Shown here piece by piece: positions 19,114 to 26,741 of a DNA stretch of 43,787 nt. Position numbers and translations under genes: made by a program. This DNA is from Verrucomicrobiales bacterium (GTDB lineage: Bacteria; Verrucomicrobiota; Verrucomicrobiia; Limisphaerales; UBA9464), in NCBI GenBank assembly GCA_027483345.1, contig JAIXUV010000337.1, positions 1 through 43,787 on the forward strand, in the 5' to 3' direction. The notes below the pieces were generated by a model. The model did no database searches. It was not told the origin of the DNA and saw only the letters and a program-made list of their open reading frames with translations. Each line of letters starts with the position of its first letter. The first letter of the stretch is position 1.

Positions 19114-20085
19114 GTGCCGAGCGTCTTCTTTTCCTATTCGCATGCCGACGAGACGCTGCGGGACGAGCTGGAAAAGCAGCTCTCCATGCTCAAGCGGCAG
19201 GGCGTGATCGAGACATGGCACGACCGCCGCATCGGTGCCGGTGAAGAAATCGATCGCGCCATCGATGAACGTCTCAACGGCGACGACATCATCCTCCTGC
19301 TGGTCAGCCCGGACTTCATCGCATCGCGCTACTGCTACGACGTCGAGATGAAGAGGGCGATGGAGCGCCACCAGGCCGGCGAGGCCATCGTCATCCCCGT
19401 CATCCTGCGCCCCTGTGACTGGCAACCCGCTCCGTTCGGCAAGCTCAACGCCAGTCCGCCGGACGGCAAGCCGATCACCAAATGGACCGATCGGGACGAG
19501 GCGTTCCTGGAGGTCGCCAAGGCCGTGCGCAAAGCCGCCGAGCGCTTCGCCTTCGGTAGCCGCGCGCCCCAGCCGGCGCAGGCTCGCCCGGCATCTGTCG
19601 CGCCGGAACCGCAGCCCGTGGCCGGTCCGAGGTCCAGCAATCTGAGACTGGCGAAGACGTTTACCGAGCGCGAAAAGGACCGCTTCAAGCAGGAGACGTT
19701 CGAGTTCGTCGCGCGCTTCTTCGAAAACTCACTTGGCGAACTCGGAAAGCGGAACCCCGGCATCGAAGGCGATTTCCGCCGGGTGGACGCCAACCGTTTC
19801 ACGGCGGCCATCTACAAGGATGGAAAGGCCAAAGCCCGCTGCACGGTGTTCCTGGGCGGCGGTGGATTTGCGAGCGGCATCAACTACGTCGATGGCGAAA
19901 CCAGTAGCAGCAACTCAATCAATGAAACGCTTCGCGTGGAGGCCGATGACCAGGCCATGTTCCTTCAGAGCATGGGCATGGCGATGGTCCGCCGAGGCAA
20001 CGGAGCCGAACAGAAGCTCTCGCAGGAGGGCGCGGCCGAGCTCTATTGGGACATGCTGATCGCGCCGCTTCAGCAGCGATGGTGA
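19114..20085 (+). CDS. TIR-domain protein with unknown C-terminal domain
   Basis: A 323-aa protein from the GTG at 19114, chosen because AGGGGGA lies 7 nt upstream and the TIR fold begins at once (PSVFFSYSHAD). The TIR domain (about 1-140) keeps the SYSHAD loop, IGAGEEID, and SPDFIASRYCYDVE with E78, the position of the catalytic glutamate of NAD-cleaving TIRs. A linker rich in Pro and Ala follows (about 165-190), then a C-terminal domain (about 195-323) I do not recognise. It may sense a phage or host signal. A small gene follows immediately. TIR proteins in such islands are usually NAD-depleting or signalling defence effectors. Confidence 0.88.
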   Translation: MPSVFFSYSHADETLRDELEKQLSMLKRQGVIETWHDRRIGAGEEIDRAIDERLNGDDIILLLVSPDFIASRYCYDVEMKRAMERHQAGEAIVIPVILRPCDWQPAPFGKLNASPPDGKPITKWTDRDEAFLEVAKAVRKAAERFAFGSRAPQPAQARPASVAPEPQPVAGPRSSNLRLAKTFTEREKDRFKQETFEFVARFFENSLGELGKRNPGIEGDFRRVDANRFTAAIYKDGKAKARCTVFLGGGGFASGINYVDGETSSSNSINETLRVEADDQAMFLQSMGMAMVRRGNGAEQKLSQEGAAELYWDMLIAPLQQRW

Positions 20086-20096
20086 GGACGGACAAA

Positions 20097-20573
20097 ATGC
20101 TCAAGCTCAGCGAATTCTCTGTCGAAACCCTTGCGGCCGTTAAGCCGCTCAGCCTTGTCCTCGCCAGGTCTGCCGATGAAGGCAACTTTCTGGTGGGTGG
20201 CACGGAGGGACAGCCGATCCTGTTCAAACTCGACGGCGAGCATTCGTTCGCCAGTTGGCCGATAAACAGTGACTACGACGAGGTCGGGCTGGTCATTCCA
20301 GCGATTGAAATCGAGGTCGATCAAACGAGCATCATCGACACCAATGGCTCCATTCCGTTCGGTGCAATAAGCCGACGCGGACAGTCGCTGTCGCTCTACG
20401 CCCGAAACAACAACAGTCCCCGCCCAGTCCTGGTCGCCGTCATCAACGGAACACTGCCATCGGTAACGGCTCAGCAGTCCGTCACATTTGGTCGCTGGCA
20501 AATCGTGCTCGGAGCGGGGCTCGACAAGCGCGTGCTCTGGACAGTCGACGTGACGCCCAAGGCCGAAGCCTAG
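20097..20573 (+). CDS. TIR-associated protein of unknown function, 158 aa
   Basis: The start at 20097 is favoured because GAGGACGG lies 9 nt upstream; starts at 20079 or 20082 would overlap the TIR gene. The protein is predicted to be mostly beta strand (SLVLARSADEGNFLVGG, PILFKLDGEHSFASW, GRWQIVLGAG) with no catalytic motif and no membrane segment. It follows the TIR gene after 11 bases and is likely co-transcribed, so it may be the regulator or sensor of the TIR effector. I know of no named family. Confidence 0.65.
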   Translation: MLKLSEFSVETLAAVKPLSLVLARSADEGNFLVGGTEGQPILFKLDGEHSFASWPINSDYDEVGLVIPAIEIEVDQTSIIDTNGSIPFGAISRRGQSLSLYARNNNSPRPVLVAVINGTLPSVTAQQSVTFGRWQIVLGAGLDKRVLWTVDVTPKAEA

Positions 20574-20578
20574 AGCGC

Positions 20579-20878
20579 TCAACGCTCTGGACCGCGATCC
20601 TTGTTGGACTGGCGCTGGACGAGCGGCGCAAAGGCACGCTTCGCAGCCCCTTGTCGTTCCTGTTCCGACCTCGCCTGCGAGACCGGCGGCAGTGGTCGGG
20701 GAAGGCCTTGCTGAAGGCTCGGCCTGATCCCCGACATGCCCGGAGGGGCAAGCCGGGGATGATGCAGATGAGTCTGCTCCGGCGGCTTGATCTTCGGAGC
20801 CGCGTTGTCCTTGTCGCGGACAACGGGCTCCTTTGATCCGGCCAGCGAGAACGGCTTCCTGGGTCGTTTCCTGTCCAT
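20579..20878 (-). CDS. Small basic hypothetical protein at the end of the mobilization operon
   Basis: A 99-aa Pro/Arg/Lys-rich, probably disordered protein (MDRKRPRKPFSLAG...). It begins 26 bases after the coupling-protein gene in the same direction, with GGAGCGAG before the ATG, and so looks like the last gene of the mob operon. It converges on the TIR-associated gene 5 bases away. No domain is recognised. Low complexity makes a chance frame possible. Confidence 0.45.
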   Translation of the reverse strand: MDRKRPRKPFSLAGSKEPVVRDKDNAAPKIKPPEQTHLHHPRLAPPGMSGIRPSLQQGLPRPLPPVSQARSEQERQGAAKRAFAPLVQRQSNKDRGPER

Positions 20879-20904
20879 CGTGCTCGCTCCGGCGGTAGGG
20901 TGGT

Positions 20905-22653
20905 CTAGCCTTTCGTGAGGTCACGCCCCAGCGTCTTGAGCGCGGGATTTTCGAACCAGCGCACCTTCGTGCCCATGATCGGATCATGGTGTTCGATCAG
21001 GATCAGCTGCCGGTGAGCCGGGAGCCGCATCAGCTCGTCAGGGAAGGCCAGCTTCCGCTGCATCGCCGAGTTGGTTTCCGTGGTCGTGGTGGAGTTCGAG
21101 GAGCTGCCGCCGTTCGGCCCCGACGAATAGCCGAACGCCCTGGCGATGGCGGTGCTGATGTTCCAGACCGTCGTGACCCCGCACAGGGCGGAGAAATACT
21201 CCGCCGTCATGCGGTCCCGCGACCCGAAATACTGGATCATGCCGCTGTTCGAGATCAGCGTTTCGTAGCCGCCCTCGCCGTAGATTTTCTTCAGCTGGCC
21301 GAGGTCCTGGGCGATGCCCCAGAGCTGCATCCCGAACCCGGCCATCAGGCCGAACGCCTGCTCGACCATCGTCAGCTTGCCGAGCGAGGGCATCTCATCC
21401 AGCAGGAAGAGCACGGGCTTGGCCGGCTTCACCTCGATATTGCGCGCATTCACGGTGATCGCCTGCTGGATCATCAGGCGCAGCCACCGGCTGAAGGTGT
21501 TCAGCCGGTCGGCGGGCAGCACCAGATAGACCGACATCGGCTTCGTCTTCAGATCTTCGAAGCGGAAGTCCGACGACGACAGGCTCTCGCGCAGCCTGGC
21601 GCTATCGAGGAAGTGAGTTTGCGCCTGCGCCGAGGCGATGACGTTGGCGAGCAGCTTTTCTTCCTTCTGCGCACACCGCGCGCCGGTGCTGGCGACGATG
21701 TGGTGATCGGAATCCAGCATGCGCTGGAACAGCAGCCTCATGTCGTCGCCGTCCAGCAGCAGCAGGTCGCGCACCCGCGAAAGCGTGCGGGTCTCTTCCT
21801 CGTGTTTGTCGGTGGCGACGTAGAGGATCAGGCCCTGGAGCAGGGCCTTGGATTCCTCCACCCAGAACTTGTCGCCCTCGCCATCGGCGACGATCAGGGC
21901 GTCGGCCAGCAGCATGGCGTTCTCGGTGATGTCGATGTCGCCATTCACCAGCCAGTCCAGCGGATTGAACCGCGCCGACTTTCCGTCCGACGCGATGTTC
22001 CACGGATCGACGATGTAGACGTCCTGGCCCATGCGCTCGCGCTGGGCCGCCGTGATCATCGCGTTCTCGCCCTTCGGATCGATGACGAGCACCGAGCCGC
22101 TGTAGGTGAGCAGGTTCGGGATGATCGCCGTCGTGCCCTTGCCCGAGCGGGTCGGCGCGATCGTCAGCAGGTGCCGGTCGCTCGCATAGTGGATCGGCGC
22201 GCTGCGCTCGGACGTTTCGAACTGCCCGAGCCGGACGCCGCTTTCGCCGACCAGGCCGTGCTGCTCCAGATAGGGGAGGGTCGCCCATTCGGCGGAGCCG
22301 AACGTGGTCGGGCGATCGAGGAACGCCTTGGCGGCCGTCCCCAGCCAGAGACCGAGCGCCGCCCAGAAGGCGACGAACGAAACGATCGAGGTGAAGCCCA
22401 TCCCCGCCACGCCCATATCGCCGAGCGAGAGGAAGGTGATGATCGCCAGCGCACCGGCGAGGATGATGATGCGGAACTTGGCGGCCTTCGGCGAGAAGAA
22501 CCAGCCGATGGCGTAACCCGCGCCGGCTGCGATGAGGATCGTGGCGATCTGCGTGACCGCAGCCAGCCCCATATATTTGTCGATAACGGTCTTGATGAGG
22601 ACCGTGGCCACCACCGCAAGGGCGGCGGCAATTTTCCAGTCAATCCTGGGCAT
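20905..22653 (-). CDS. Type IV coupling protein, VirD4/TraG family
   Basis: A 582-aa membrane ATPase that would deliver the relaxase-DNA complex to a helper secretion channel. Three hydrophobic helices lie at about 8-22, 32-52 and 60-105. Walker A is APTRSGKGTT (166-175) and Walker B is PVLFLLDE, ending D419-E420. RFNPLDW and the QDLGQLKKIYG segment are typical of the family. The C-terminus after about 500 has a Ser/Thr/Asn-rich linker. It follows the relaxase gene by 17 bases. Coupling protein without channel genes is the usual outfit of a mobilizable element. Confidence 0.93.
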   Translation of the reverse strand: MPRIDWKIAAALAVVATVLIKTVIDKYMGLAAVTQIATILIAAGAGYAIGWFFSPKAAKFRIIILAGALAIITFLSLGDMGVAGMGFTSIVSFVAFWAALGLWLGTAAKAFLDRPTTFGSAEWATLPYLEQHGLVGESGVRLGQFETSERSAPIHYASDRHLLTIAPTRSGKGTTAIIPNLLTYSGSVLVIDPKGENAMITAAQRERMGQDVYIVDPWNIASDGKSARFNPLDWLVNGDIDITENAMLLADALIVADGEGDKFWVEESKALLQGLILYVATDKHEEETRTLSRVRDLLLLDGDDMRLLFQRMLDSDHHIVASTGARCAQKEEKLLANVIASAQAQTHFLDSARLRESLSSSDFRFEDLKTKPMSVYLVLPADRLNTFSRWLRLMIQQAITVNARNIEVKPAKPVLFLLDEMPSLGKLTMVEQAFGLMAGFGMQLWGIAQDLGQLKKIYGEGGYETLISNSGMIQYFGSRDRMTAEYFSALCGVTTVWNISTAIARAFGYSSGPNGGSSSNSTTTTETNSAMQRKLAFPDELMRLPAHRQLILIEHHDPIMGTKVRWFENPALKTLGRDLTKG

Positions 22654-22670
22654 AGTTCCAGTTCCTTCTG

Positions 22671-23966
22671 TCAGAGCTCATGGGTGACGCCGCGCCGACG
22701 TGGGCGGCGATGCGGGCCGTCGCCGTCGATGCGGCGGTCGGGGGCATTCGGGTCTCGGGAGGCGTGCAGGAACCGGATCGCGTCGCGGTTCAGCGCCTTG
22801 CGCTCCTGCACATGGCGCAGGCGCATCTTGTCGATGCGCTCCTGTAGGGCGCGCCGCTCCCTCATCTGGTCGAAGACCAGCTGATCGCGCTGCGCCTGAT
22901 CGCGGCGCAGCCCTTCGAAGGCTTCGATCTGATTTCTGGATTTGATCTCCGCGGCCTTGCCGCTGAGCATGTCGACGAAGCCGCCCAGGCCCTTGCGCAG
23001 TCTCTGCGCGCGGGCGTCCGTCTCCTGCCGCCAGCGTTCGGCCTGCATGAACTTCAGGCGTTCCCGCTCTGCGCGATGGTCGCTGCGCTGCTCATCGCGC
23101 CTCGCCACCAGCGGGCGCAGGTCTTGTGCCTGCGCCGCCTTCGCTTCAGCGACGAAGCCTTTCAGTTTCGCCGTGACCTGTTCAGCGACGGCGCTGCGAA
23201 CGTCGGTCAGCTCGCGAAGAGTCTCACCGTCGCCGAACTTGCGCCGGACCTCGCCGGTCTTCACGCCGAGATACTTCGGCACCGAGAAGACGTTGCCTTC
23301 GACATCGAGCGCGACGAACCCGCGCCGATCGCCTTTGGCGAGGAAGTAGCCGCGCTCTTCCAGCGCCGCCGCGAACGCCTTGGCGCTATCGGACTGCGTC
23401 CACGCTTCGCGGAACACGTCCTTGATCTCGCGCGGATCGAGACCCAGCCGCCTGGCCTGTTGCCATTCGGCGAGGGTGAAGTTCAGGGGGCTTTTGCCGC
23501 CGTGCTCGCGCAGCCCGTCCGGCAGCGACCAGCCGTTTTCAAGGTAGAGCTCCCGCGAGAGCGCGGTCAGCTTGTTCTTGAAATGCGAGAGGTTGACCGC
23601 CCGCATCGCGTCCGGATCGATGCGCGACCAGACGACGTGAGCATGTCGCCTGCCTTCCTTCTCGTGAATGATGATGGCGCGCGGCTGGCCTTCCAGGCCG
23701 AGGCGCTTCTCCGCCTCATCCGCCGCACGCCGAAAATCCTCTTCGCCGGTCTCCGCGCCTTTCGGCGGGTTGAGGCTCAGCGAGAATATGAACTGTTTGC
23801 ACTGCGTGCCGCGCGAGACCGCGTAGGCTTCGGCCAGCGCCCCGTGCAGGTCGTTGGCCACGAAGCCACGCACCTCGACCACGCTCACATGATCGTTGTC
23901 GCGATCGTTCAGCAGATGGCCCGCCAACTGCTTCGCGCCCGACCTCTGTGAGCCCTTGAGGATCAC
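22671..23966 (-). CDS. Relaxase (mobilization nuclease)
   Basis: A 431-aa relaxase-domain protein. The metal-binding motif is H101, H108, H110 in HEKEGRRHAHVVWSRID, characteristic of the Pfam Relaxase family. The C-terminal third (about 260-400) is a highly charged coiled coil with many Arg/Gln repeats. No tyrosine occurs before Y48, although the nucleophile of classical relaxases lies in an N-terminal motif. The equivalent segment here is GHLLNDRDNDHV (16-27), so a histidine nucleophile is possible, as known for some other relaxases. The start overlaps mobC by 4 bp, so translation is coupled. Confidence 0.9.
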   Translation of the reverse strand: MILKGSQRSGAKQLAGHLLNDRDNDHVSVVEVRGFVANDLHGALAEAYAVSRGTQCKQFIFSLSLNPPKGAETGEEDFRRAADEAEKRLGLEGQPRAIIIHEKEGRRHAHVVWSRIDPDAMRAVNLSHFKNKLTALSRELYLENGWSLPDGLREHGGKSPLNFTLAEWQQARRLGLDPREIKDVFREAWTQSDSAKAFAAALEERGYFLAKGDRRGFVALDVEGNVFSVPKYLGVKTGEVRRKFGDGETLRELTDVRSAVAEQVTAKLKGFVAEAKAAQAQDLRPLVARRDEQRSDHRAERERLKFMQAERWRQETDARAQRLRKGLGGFVDMLSGKAAEIKSRNQIEAFEGLRRDQAQRDQLVFDQMRERRALQERIDKMRLRHVQERKALNRDAIRFLHASRDPNAPDRRIDGDGPHRRPRRRGVTHEL

Positions 23967-24409
23967 AGCTTGAATCCCTTGGGCGCGGTGGCGCGGGCGA
24001 AGCTCTGCGAGGTGGATTGCTTCGGCTTCGGTTCGCTGCCGTTCTCGACGCCCAGCGCTTTCATGAGCAGCTGGCGCATCACACGGATGTCGGCGCAGGC
24101 CTGTGTGAGCGCGGCGCAGGTCGGATCGTCGAAGTAGAGGTTCCCCAGGTTGGCGGCGTGCGCCAGCTGATTGAGGTTGTTGGCGATGCGGCTCGCGCCG
24201 AGACAGGCCAGCACCTCGGCAAGAGCCTGCTGGTCCTTCACGGGCGACTTCGAGCGCGCGCGGTAGCGCGGCGCATCCTCCGCGAAGAGAAGGCTCTTTA
24301 TGTATGCCGACACCCCGAGGGTGCCTGCGTTGCGCTCAAGCCGGGCGCGTTCCTCGAACGTCAGCCGGATCGAAAACGGTGGCGTCCGTTTTCCTTGTGT
24401 CTTCGACAT
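23963..24409 (-). CDS. mobC: MobC-like relaxosome protein
   Basis: A 148-aa protein with an N-terminal ribbon-helix-helix-like segment (SIRLTFEERARLERNAGTLG, ending SAYIKSLLF) and the conserved MobC block LGASRIANNLNQLAHAANLG near residues 70-90. It should bind oriT and help the relaxase open the strands. It is the first gene of the mob operon, with the candidate oriT just upstream (24432-24513). It overlaps the relaxase gene by 4 bp. Length is normal for the family. Confidence 0.9.
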   Translation of the reverse strand: MSKTQGKRTPPFSIRLTFEERARLERNAGTLGVSAYIKSLLFAEDAPRYRARSKSPVKDQQALAEVLACLGASRIANNLNQLAHAANLGNLYFDDPTCAALTQACADIRVMRQLLMKALGVENGSEPKPKQSTSQSFARATAPKGFKL

Positions 24410-24431
24410 CAGCAGCTCTCCAGCCGCCGAC

Positions 24432-24513
24432 CTGACGAATGCCCACGGGCAGTCGGTTCAAATCCCGATCAGGGATTTGAACTTGGTGCCCCGTCCTTGC
24501 GGACGTTCGTCAG
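24432..24513. other. Candidate origin of transfer (nested palindromes)
   Basis: Outer arms CTGACGAA (24432-24439) and TTCGTCAG (24506-24513) enclose a perfect 11-bp inverted repeat, GTTCAAATCCC (24456-24466) and GGGATTTGAAC (24472-24482), with a 5-nt loop. TTGGTGCCCC and a small hairpin CGTCC/GGACG (24492-24505) follow. An inverted repeat followed by GTGC-CCC is the layout of IncQ-type oriT sites, and the location next to mobC is right. The nick site itself is not identified. Confidence 0.55.
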
Positions 24514-24611
24514 ATCATAGGCGTTGAAGAGCAGGCTCAGGGGGTTGGTGGGATCGCACGGAACCGAGTATTCGCCTGGGATGCGGCCGCGTAGGCTGCG
24601 GCGGTCAATAG
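24469..24611 (-). other. Alternative 3' end of the integrase gene, joined in the excised circle
   Basis: On the minus strand a frame runs from the second att core to a TGA at 24469-24471 and encodes 46 residues (IDRRSLRGRIPGEYSV...NVRKDGAPSSNP). It is in the same frame as the integrase through the shared core GTTGCGGG. On excision it would replace the tRNA-encoded tail GFEPATFRL. Third codon positions are mostly G/C as in neighbouring genes, which supports coding use. Its stop lies inside the inner palindrome of the candidate oriT. Confidence 0.65.
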
Positions 24612-24623
24612 CCCCCGCAACCA
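24612..24623. other. Second att core, probable attR of the present element
   Basis: CCCCCGCAACCA differs from the tRNA core by one base. The following 11 bases also resemble the element side of attL (20 of 23 over the extended match). It separates the present element from a 48-bp relic. Confidence 0.7.
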
Positions 24624-24671
24624 TCGATACCTGCATTCCAGAATCCGTATTTAGGGAGAGGCGGTCACGCC
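24624..24671 (-). pseudogene. Relic of a second, related integrase gene end
   Basis: Between the two right-hand att cores the minus strand reads RDRLSLNTDSGMQVSM and then VAGA across the core. The resident integrase reads SGGQVTVVAGA at the same place. The relic therefore looks like the last about 16 codons before the att site of another serine integrase of the same family, left by a nearly complete deletion of an older element in tandem with the present one. It is too short for certainty. Confidence 0.55.
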
Positions 24672-24683
24672 CTCCCGCAACCA
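24672..24683. other. Third att core, original tRNA 3' end duplicate
   Basis: CTCCCGCAACCA is identical to the tRNA core at 233-244. It is followed 8 bases later by the rRNA-operon terminator, so it marks the original chromosomal continuation of the tRNA gene. Confidence 0.75.
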
Positions 24684-24691
24684 ACCTTTCT

Positions 24692-24727
24692 ACAAAACCC
24701 GTCAGGCTCAGGCTTGGCGGGTTTTGT
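24692..24727 (+). terminator. Displaced rRNA-operon terminator
   Basis: Stem ACAAAACCCG (24692-24701) and CGGGTTTTGT (24718-24727), with further pairing inside and a T-rich 3' arm. Before integration it would have followed tRNA-fMet by 8 bases. It is now about 24.4 kb from the operon. Confidence 0.85.
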
Positions 24728-24813
24728 CGTTCTGGCCGCAGTCGTCGCTCTCCGGGGCTTGATCCGGGCGTTGAATGGCGGAAGCTGCGGCCCACTAAGC
24801 CGGAGCTGCCCCG

Positions 24814-25266
24814 ATGAAACCTCTCGTCGTCCTTGCGGTCGCCCTCATCGTGGCGGGCGCCGGCCCGGGCCCGGCCGCCGCCCGTGAGGACGCGGCAGCG
24901 GTTGACCTTGCGGATCTGCTCGGCGGCGGCCGGCTGAAAGGCGCGGCGTTGGAGGCGGCGATCAGGACGGCGTCCGGTCACCCGCTCGGCAGTCGTGAGA
25001 ATCCGGTCCGCGTGAACAGGCCGGAAGGCCAATGGGCCTATCTGGGGCGTCTTCGCTGCAGCGACGGTGCGCCCCCGGCCTATGAACGGGTCGGTAACTT
25101 CGGCCCCGGAGTCTTCGGCTCCATCATCGATGGCTACCAGGTCGTCTGTGGGGGTGAGGCCGGGCCGAGGGAGGCCCTCATCTACATGGACATGTACCAT
25201 CCCGACTACGTCGAGACCTCCGCGCCGCCGGGCTTCACCCTCAAGGCCCGCGCGAGGCAGCCCTGA
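24814..25266 (+). CDS. Secreted or periplasmic hypothetical protein, 150 aa
   Basis: The N-terminus (about 1-23) is a signal peptide with a Leu/Val/Ala core and an AAA cleavage region. The mature part has the block HPLGSRENPVRVNRPEGQ and two Cys (in LRCSDG and VVCGG) that could form a disulfide. I know it only as a conserved hypothetical of Caulobacterales-like genomes. The stop overlaps the next start by one base (TGATG), so it is coupled to the MOSC gene. It is the first chromosomal gene past the element. Confidence 0.8.
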   Translation: MKPLVVLAVALIVAGAGPGPAAAREDAAAVDLADLLGGGRLKGAALEAAIRTASGHPLGSRENPVRVNRPEGQWAYLGRLRCSDGAPPAYERVGNFGPGVFGSIIDGYQVVCGGEAGPREALIYMDMYHPDYVETSAPPGFTLKARARQP

Positions 25267-25805
25267 TGACGGGCGTCGTCGAGAGCGTCGGCCGGGGCGA
25301 AAGGCACCGGTTCTCCAAGGCGCCGCACCCGTCGATCCGTCTCCTGGCCGGCCTTGGCATTGAAGGGGACTGCCATGCCGGAGAGACGGTCAAACATCGC
25401 TCCCGCGTCGCCAGGGACCCGAGCCGACCAAATCTTCGGCAGGTCCACCTTATCCACGCGGAGTTGCACGATGAACTGGTCGGCAAGGGCTTCCGGGTCG
25501 CTGCCGGCGACATGGGCGAGAACATCACCACCCGCGGCGTCGATCTGCTCGGCCTGCCGACGGGCGCGCGGCTGACCGTCGGCGAGTCCGTCATCGAGGT
25601 CACAGGCCTGCGCAATCCCTGCAGCCAGCTCAACGACTTCCTGCCGGGTCTGATGAACGCCGTCCTGGACCGCGACGCTGACGGCGGCCTCATCCGCAGG
25701 GCGGGGATCATGGGCGTGGTGATCGTCGGGGGTGCGGTTCGCCCCGGAGACGCCATCGTTGTCGCGCTTCCACCGGGGCCGCACCGACCGCTGCAACCCG
25801 TCTGA
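25266..25805 (+). CDS. MOSC-domain protein
   Basis: A 179-aa single MOSC domain. GIEGDCHAG (31-39), HLIHAELHDEL, GDMGENITT and the conserved Cys in RNPCSQL (C119) are all present. MOSC domains bind molybdenum cofactor or handle sulfur; stand-alone forms (YiiM-like) help detoxify N-hydroxylated bases. Here the specific substrate is not known. Start is fixed by the TGATG overlap with the upstream secreted protein gene. Confidence 0.88.
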   Translation: MTGVVESVGRGERHRFSKAPHPSIRLLAGLGIEGDCHAGETVKHRSRVARDPSRPNLRQVHLIHAELHDELVGKGFRVAAGDMGENITTRGVDLLGLPTGARLTVGESVIEVTGLRNPCSQLNDFLPGLMNAVLDRDADGGLIRRAGIMGVVIVGGAVRPGDAIVVALPPGPHRPLQPV

Positions 25806-25940
25806 CCGCGTCGCGGTCGTCGGAAGCCGCAGATCGGGCAGTGGCCAGCCCGACGCGTGGGCTGTATCGGTGGAGCGGGCCGATGTGAGCGCGCCCGGCG
25901 ATACGAAGGCGCTGAAAGCGGCGCACGGGAACCTGCGACG

Positions 25941-26741
25941 ATGAGCTACATCACGGTCGGCGGCCTCAATCTCTGGGTCGAACGCAAGGGTGACGGCGAG
26001 CCCCTGCTGTTCATCTCCGGAAGCGGCGGCGACCTGCGAAACAAGCCCAACGCGCTGGATGGCCCGCTCGCACGTCAGTTCGAGATGGTCGCCTATGACC
26101 AGCGTGGCCTGGGTCGCAGCGACAAGCCGGACGGCCCCTACGCCATGGCCGACTACGCCGCTGATGCGGCGGGCCTGCTCGACGAGCTCGACTGGGCGAC
26201 GGCCAATGTGGTCGGGGTCTCGTTCGGCGGCATGGTGGCCCAGGAGCTGGCCATCCGCCATCCGCATCGGATCCGCAGGCTGGTGCTGTGCTGCACCTCG
26301 CCGGGCGGGGAAGGGGGGGCATCCTGGCCCCTGCACACCTTGATCGGGATGGATCGGGAGGCAGAGGCGCGGCTGGTGATCCCGATCTCCGATACCCGCC
26401 ACGACGCTGCCTGGCAGGCCGCGAACCCGGATGCCTTCAGGATCATGATGGACCTCCGCACCCGCGATCCCTGGGCGGATGAGCCGCGCCGCGCCATGGG
26501 CGCCGAGCTGCAGCTGATGGCCCGCAAGGATATGGACACCTGGGACCGCCTGGCCTCCGTCACCGCCCCGACCCTGATCTGCGGCGGTCGCTACGATGGG
26601 ATCGCGCTCCCCGAAACCCAGCTGCGCCTCGCGGAGCGTATCCCGGACGCCCAGCTGCGCATGTTCGAGGGCGGCCATATGTTCCTGATCCAGGATCGCG
26701 CGGCCTTTCCCGCCATTTCCGCGTTCCTGCACAACCCATGA
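25941..26741 (+). CDS. Alpha/beta hydrolase
   Basis: A 266-aa enzyme from the ATG at 25941; an upstream in-frame extension to 25857 is low-complexity and unlikely. The nucleophile elbow is GVSFGG with S94, an oxyanion-region GSGGD is at 27-31, a late Asp is in GGRYDGIA and the catalytic His in EGGHMF. This is the classic hydrolase fold; the substrate is unknown (ester, lactone or similar). It overlaps the FAD oxidoreductase gene by 4 bp (ATGA at 26738-26741), so they form an operon and may act in one catabolic route. The 135 bases before it show nothing. Confidence 0.9.
   Translation: MSYITVGGLNLWVERKGDGEPLLFISGSGGDLRNKPNALDGPLARQFEMVAYDQRGLGRSDKPDGPYAMADYAADAAGLLDELDWATANVVGVSFGGMVAQELAIRHPHRIRRLVLCCTSPGGEGGASWPLHTLIGMDREAEARLVIPISDTRHDAAWQAANPDAFRIMMDLRTRDPWADEPRRAMGAELQLMARKDMDTWDRLASVTAPTLICGGRYDGIALPETQLRLAERIPDAQLRMFEGGHMFLIQDRAAFPAISAFLHNP

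Noticed and set aside
20070-20987. Minus-strand frame of 305 codons
   Set aside because: It is antisense to the TIR-associated gene and overlaps the coupling-protein end. The 99-aa frame 20579-20878 with a ribosome site explains the region better.
24450-24490. A tRNA or tRNA fragment suggested by GGTTCAAATCC
   Set aside because: The flanks do not pair as T-stem or acceptor. The sequence is one arm of an 11-bp palindrome instead.
22700-24520. Plus-strand frames opposite mobC and the relaxase
   Set aside because: They are antisense shadows of a conserved mobilization operon.
24469-25200. Long minus-strand frame of 243 codons crossing the att region
   Set aside because: Its first part is antisense to the signal-peptide gene and the rRNA terminator and has no ribosome site. 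Only 24469-24611 is meaningful, as an alternative integrase end in the circle.
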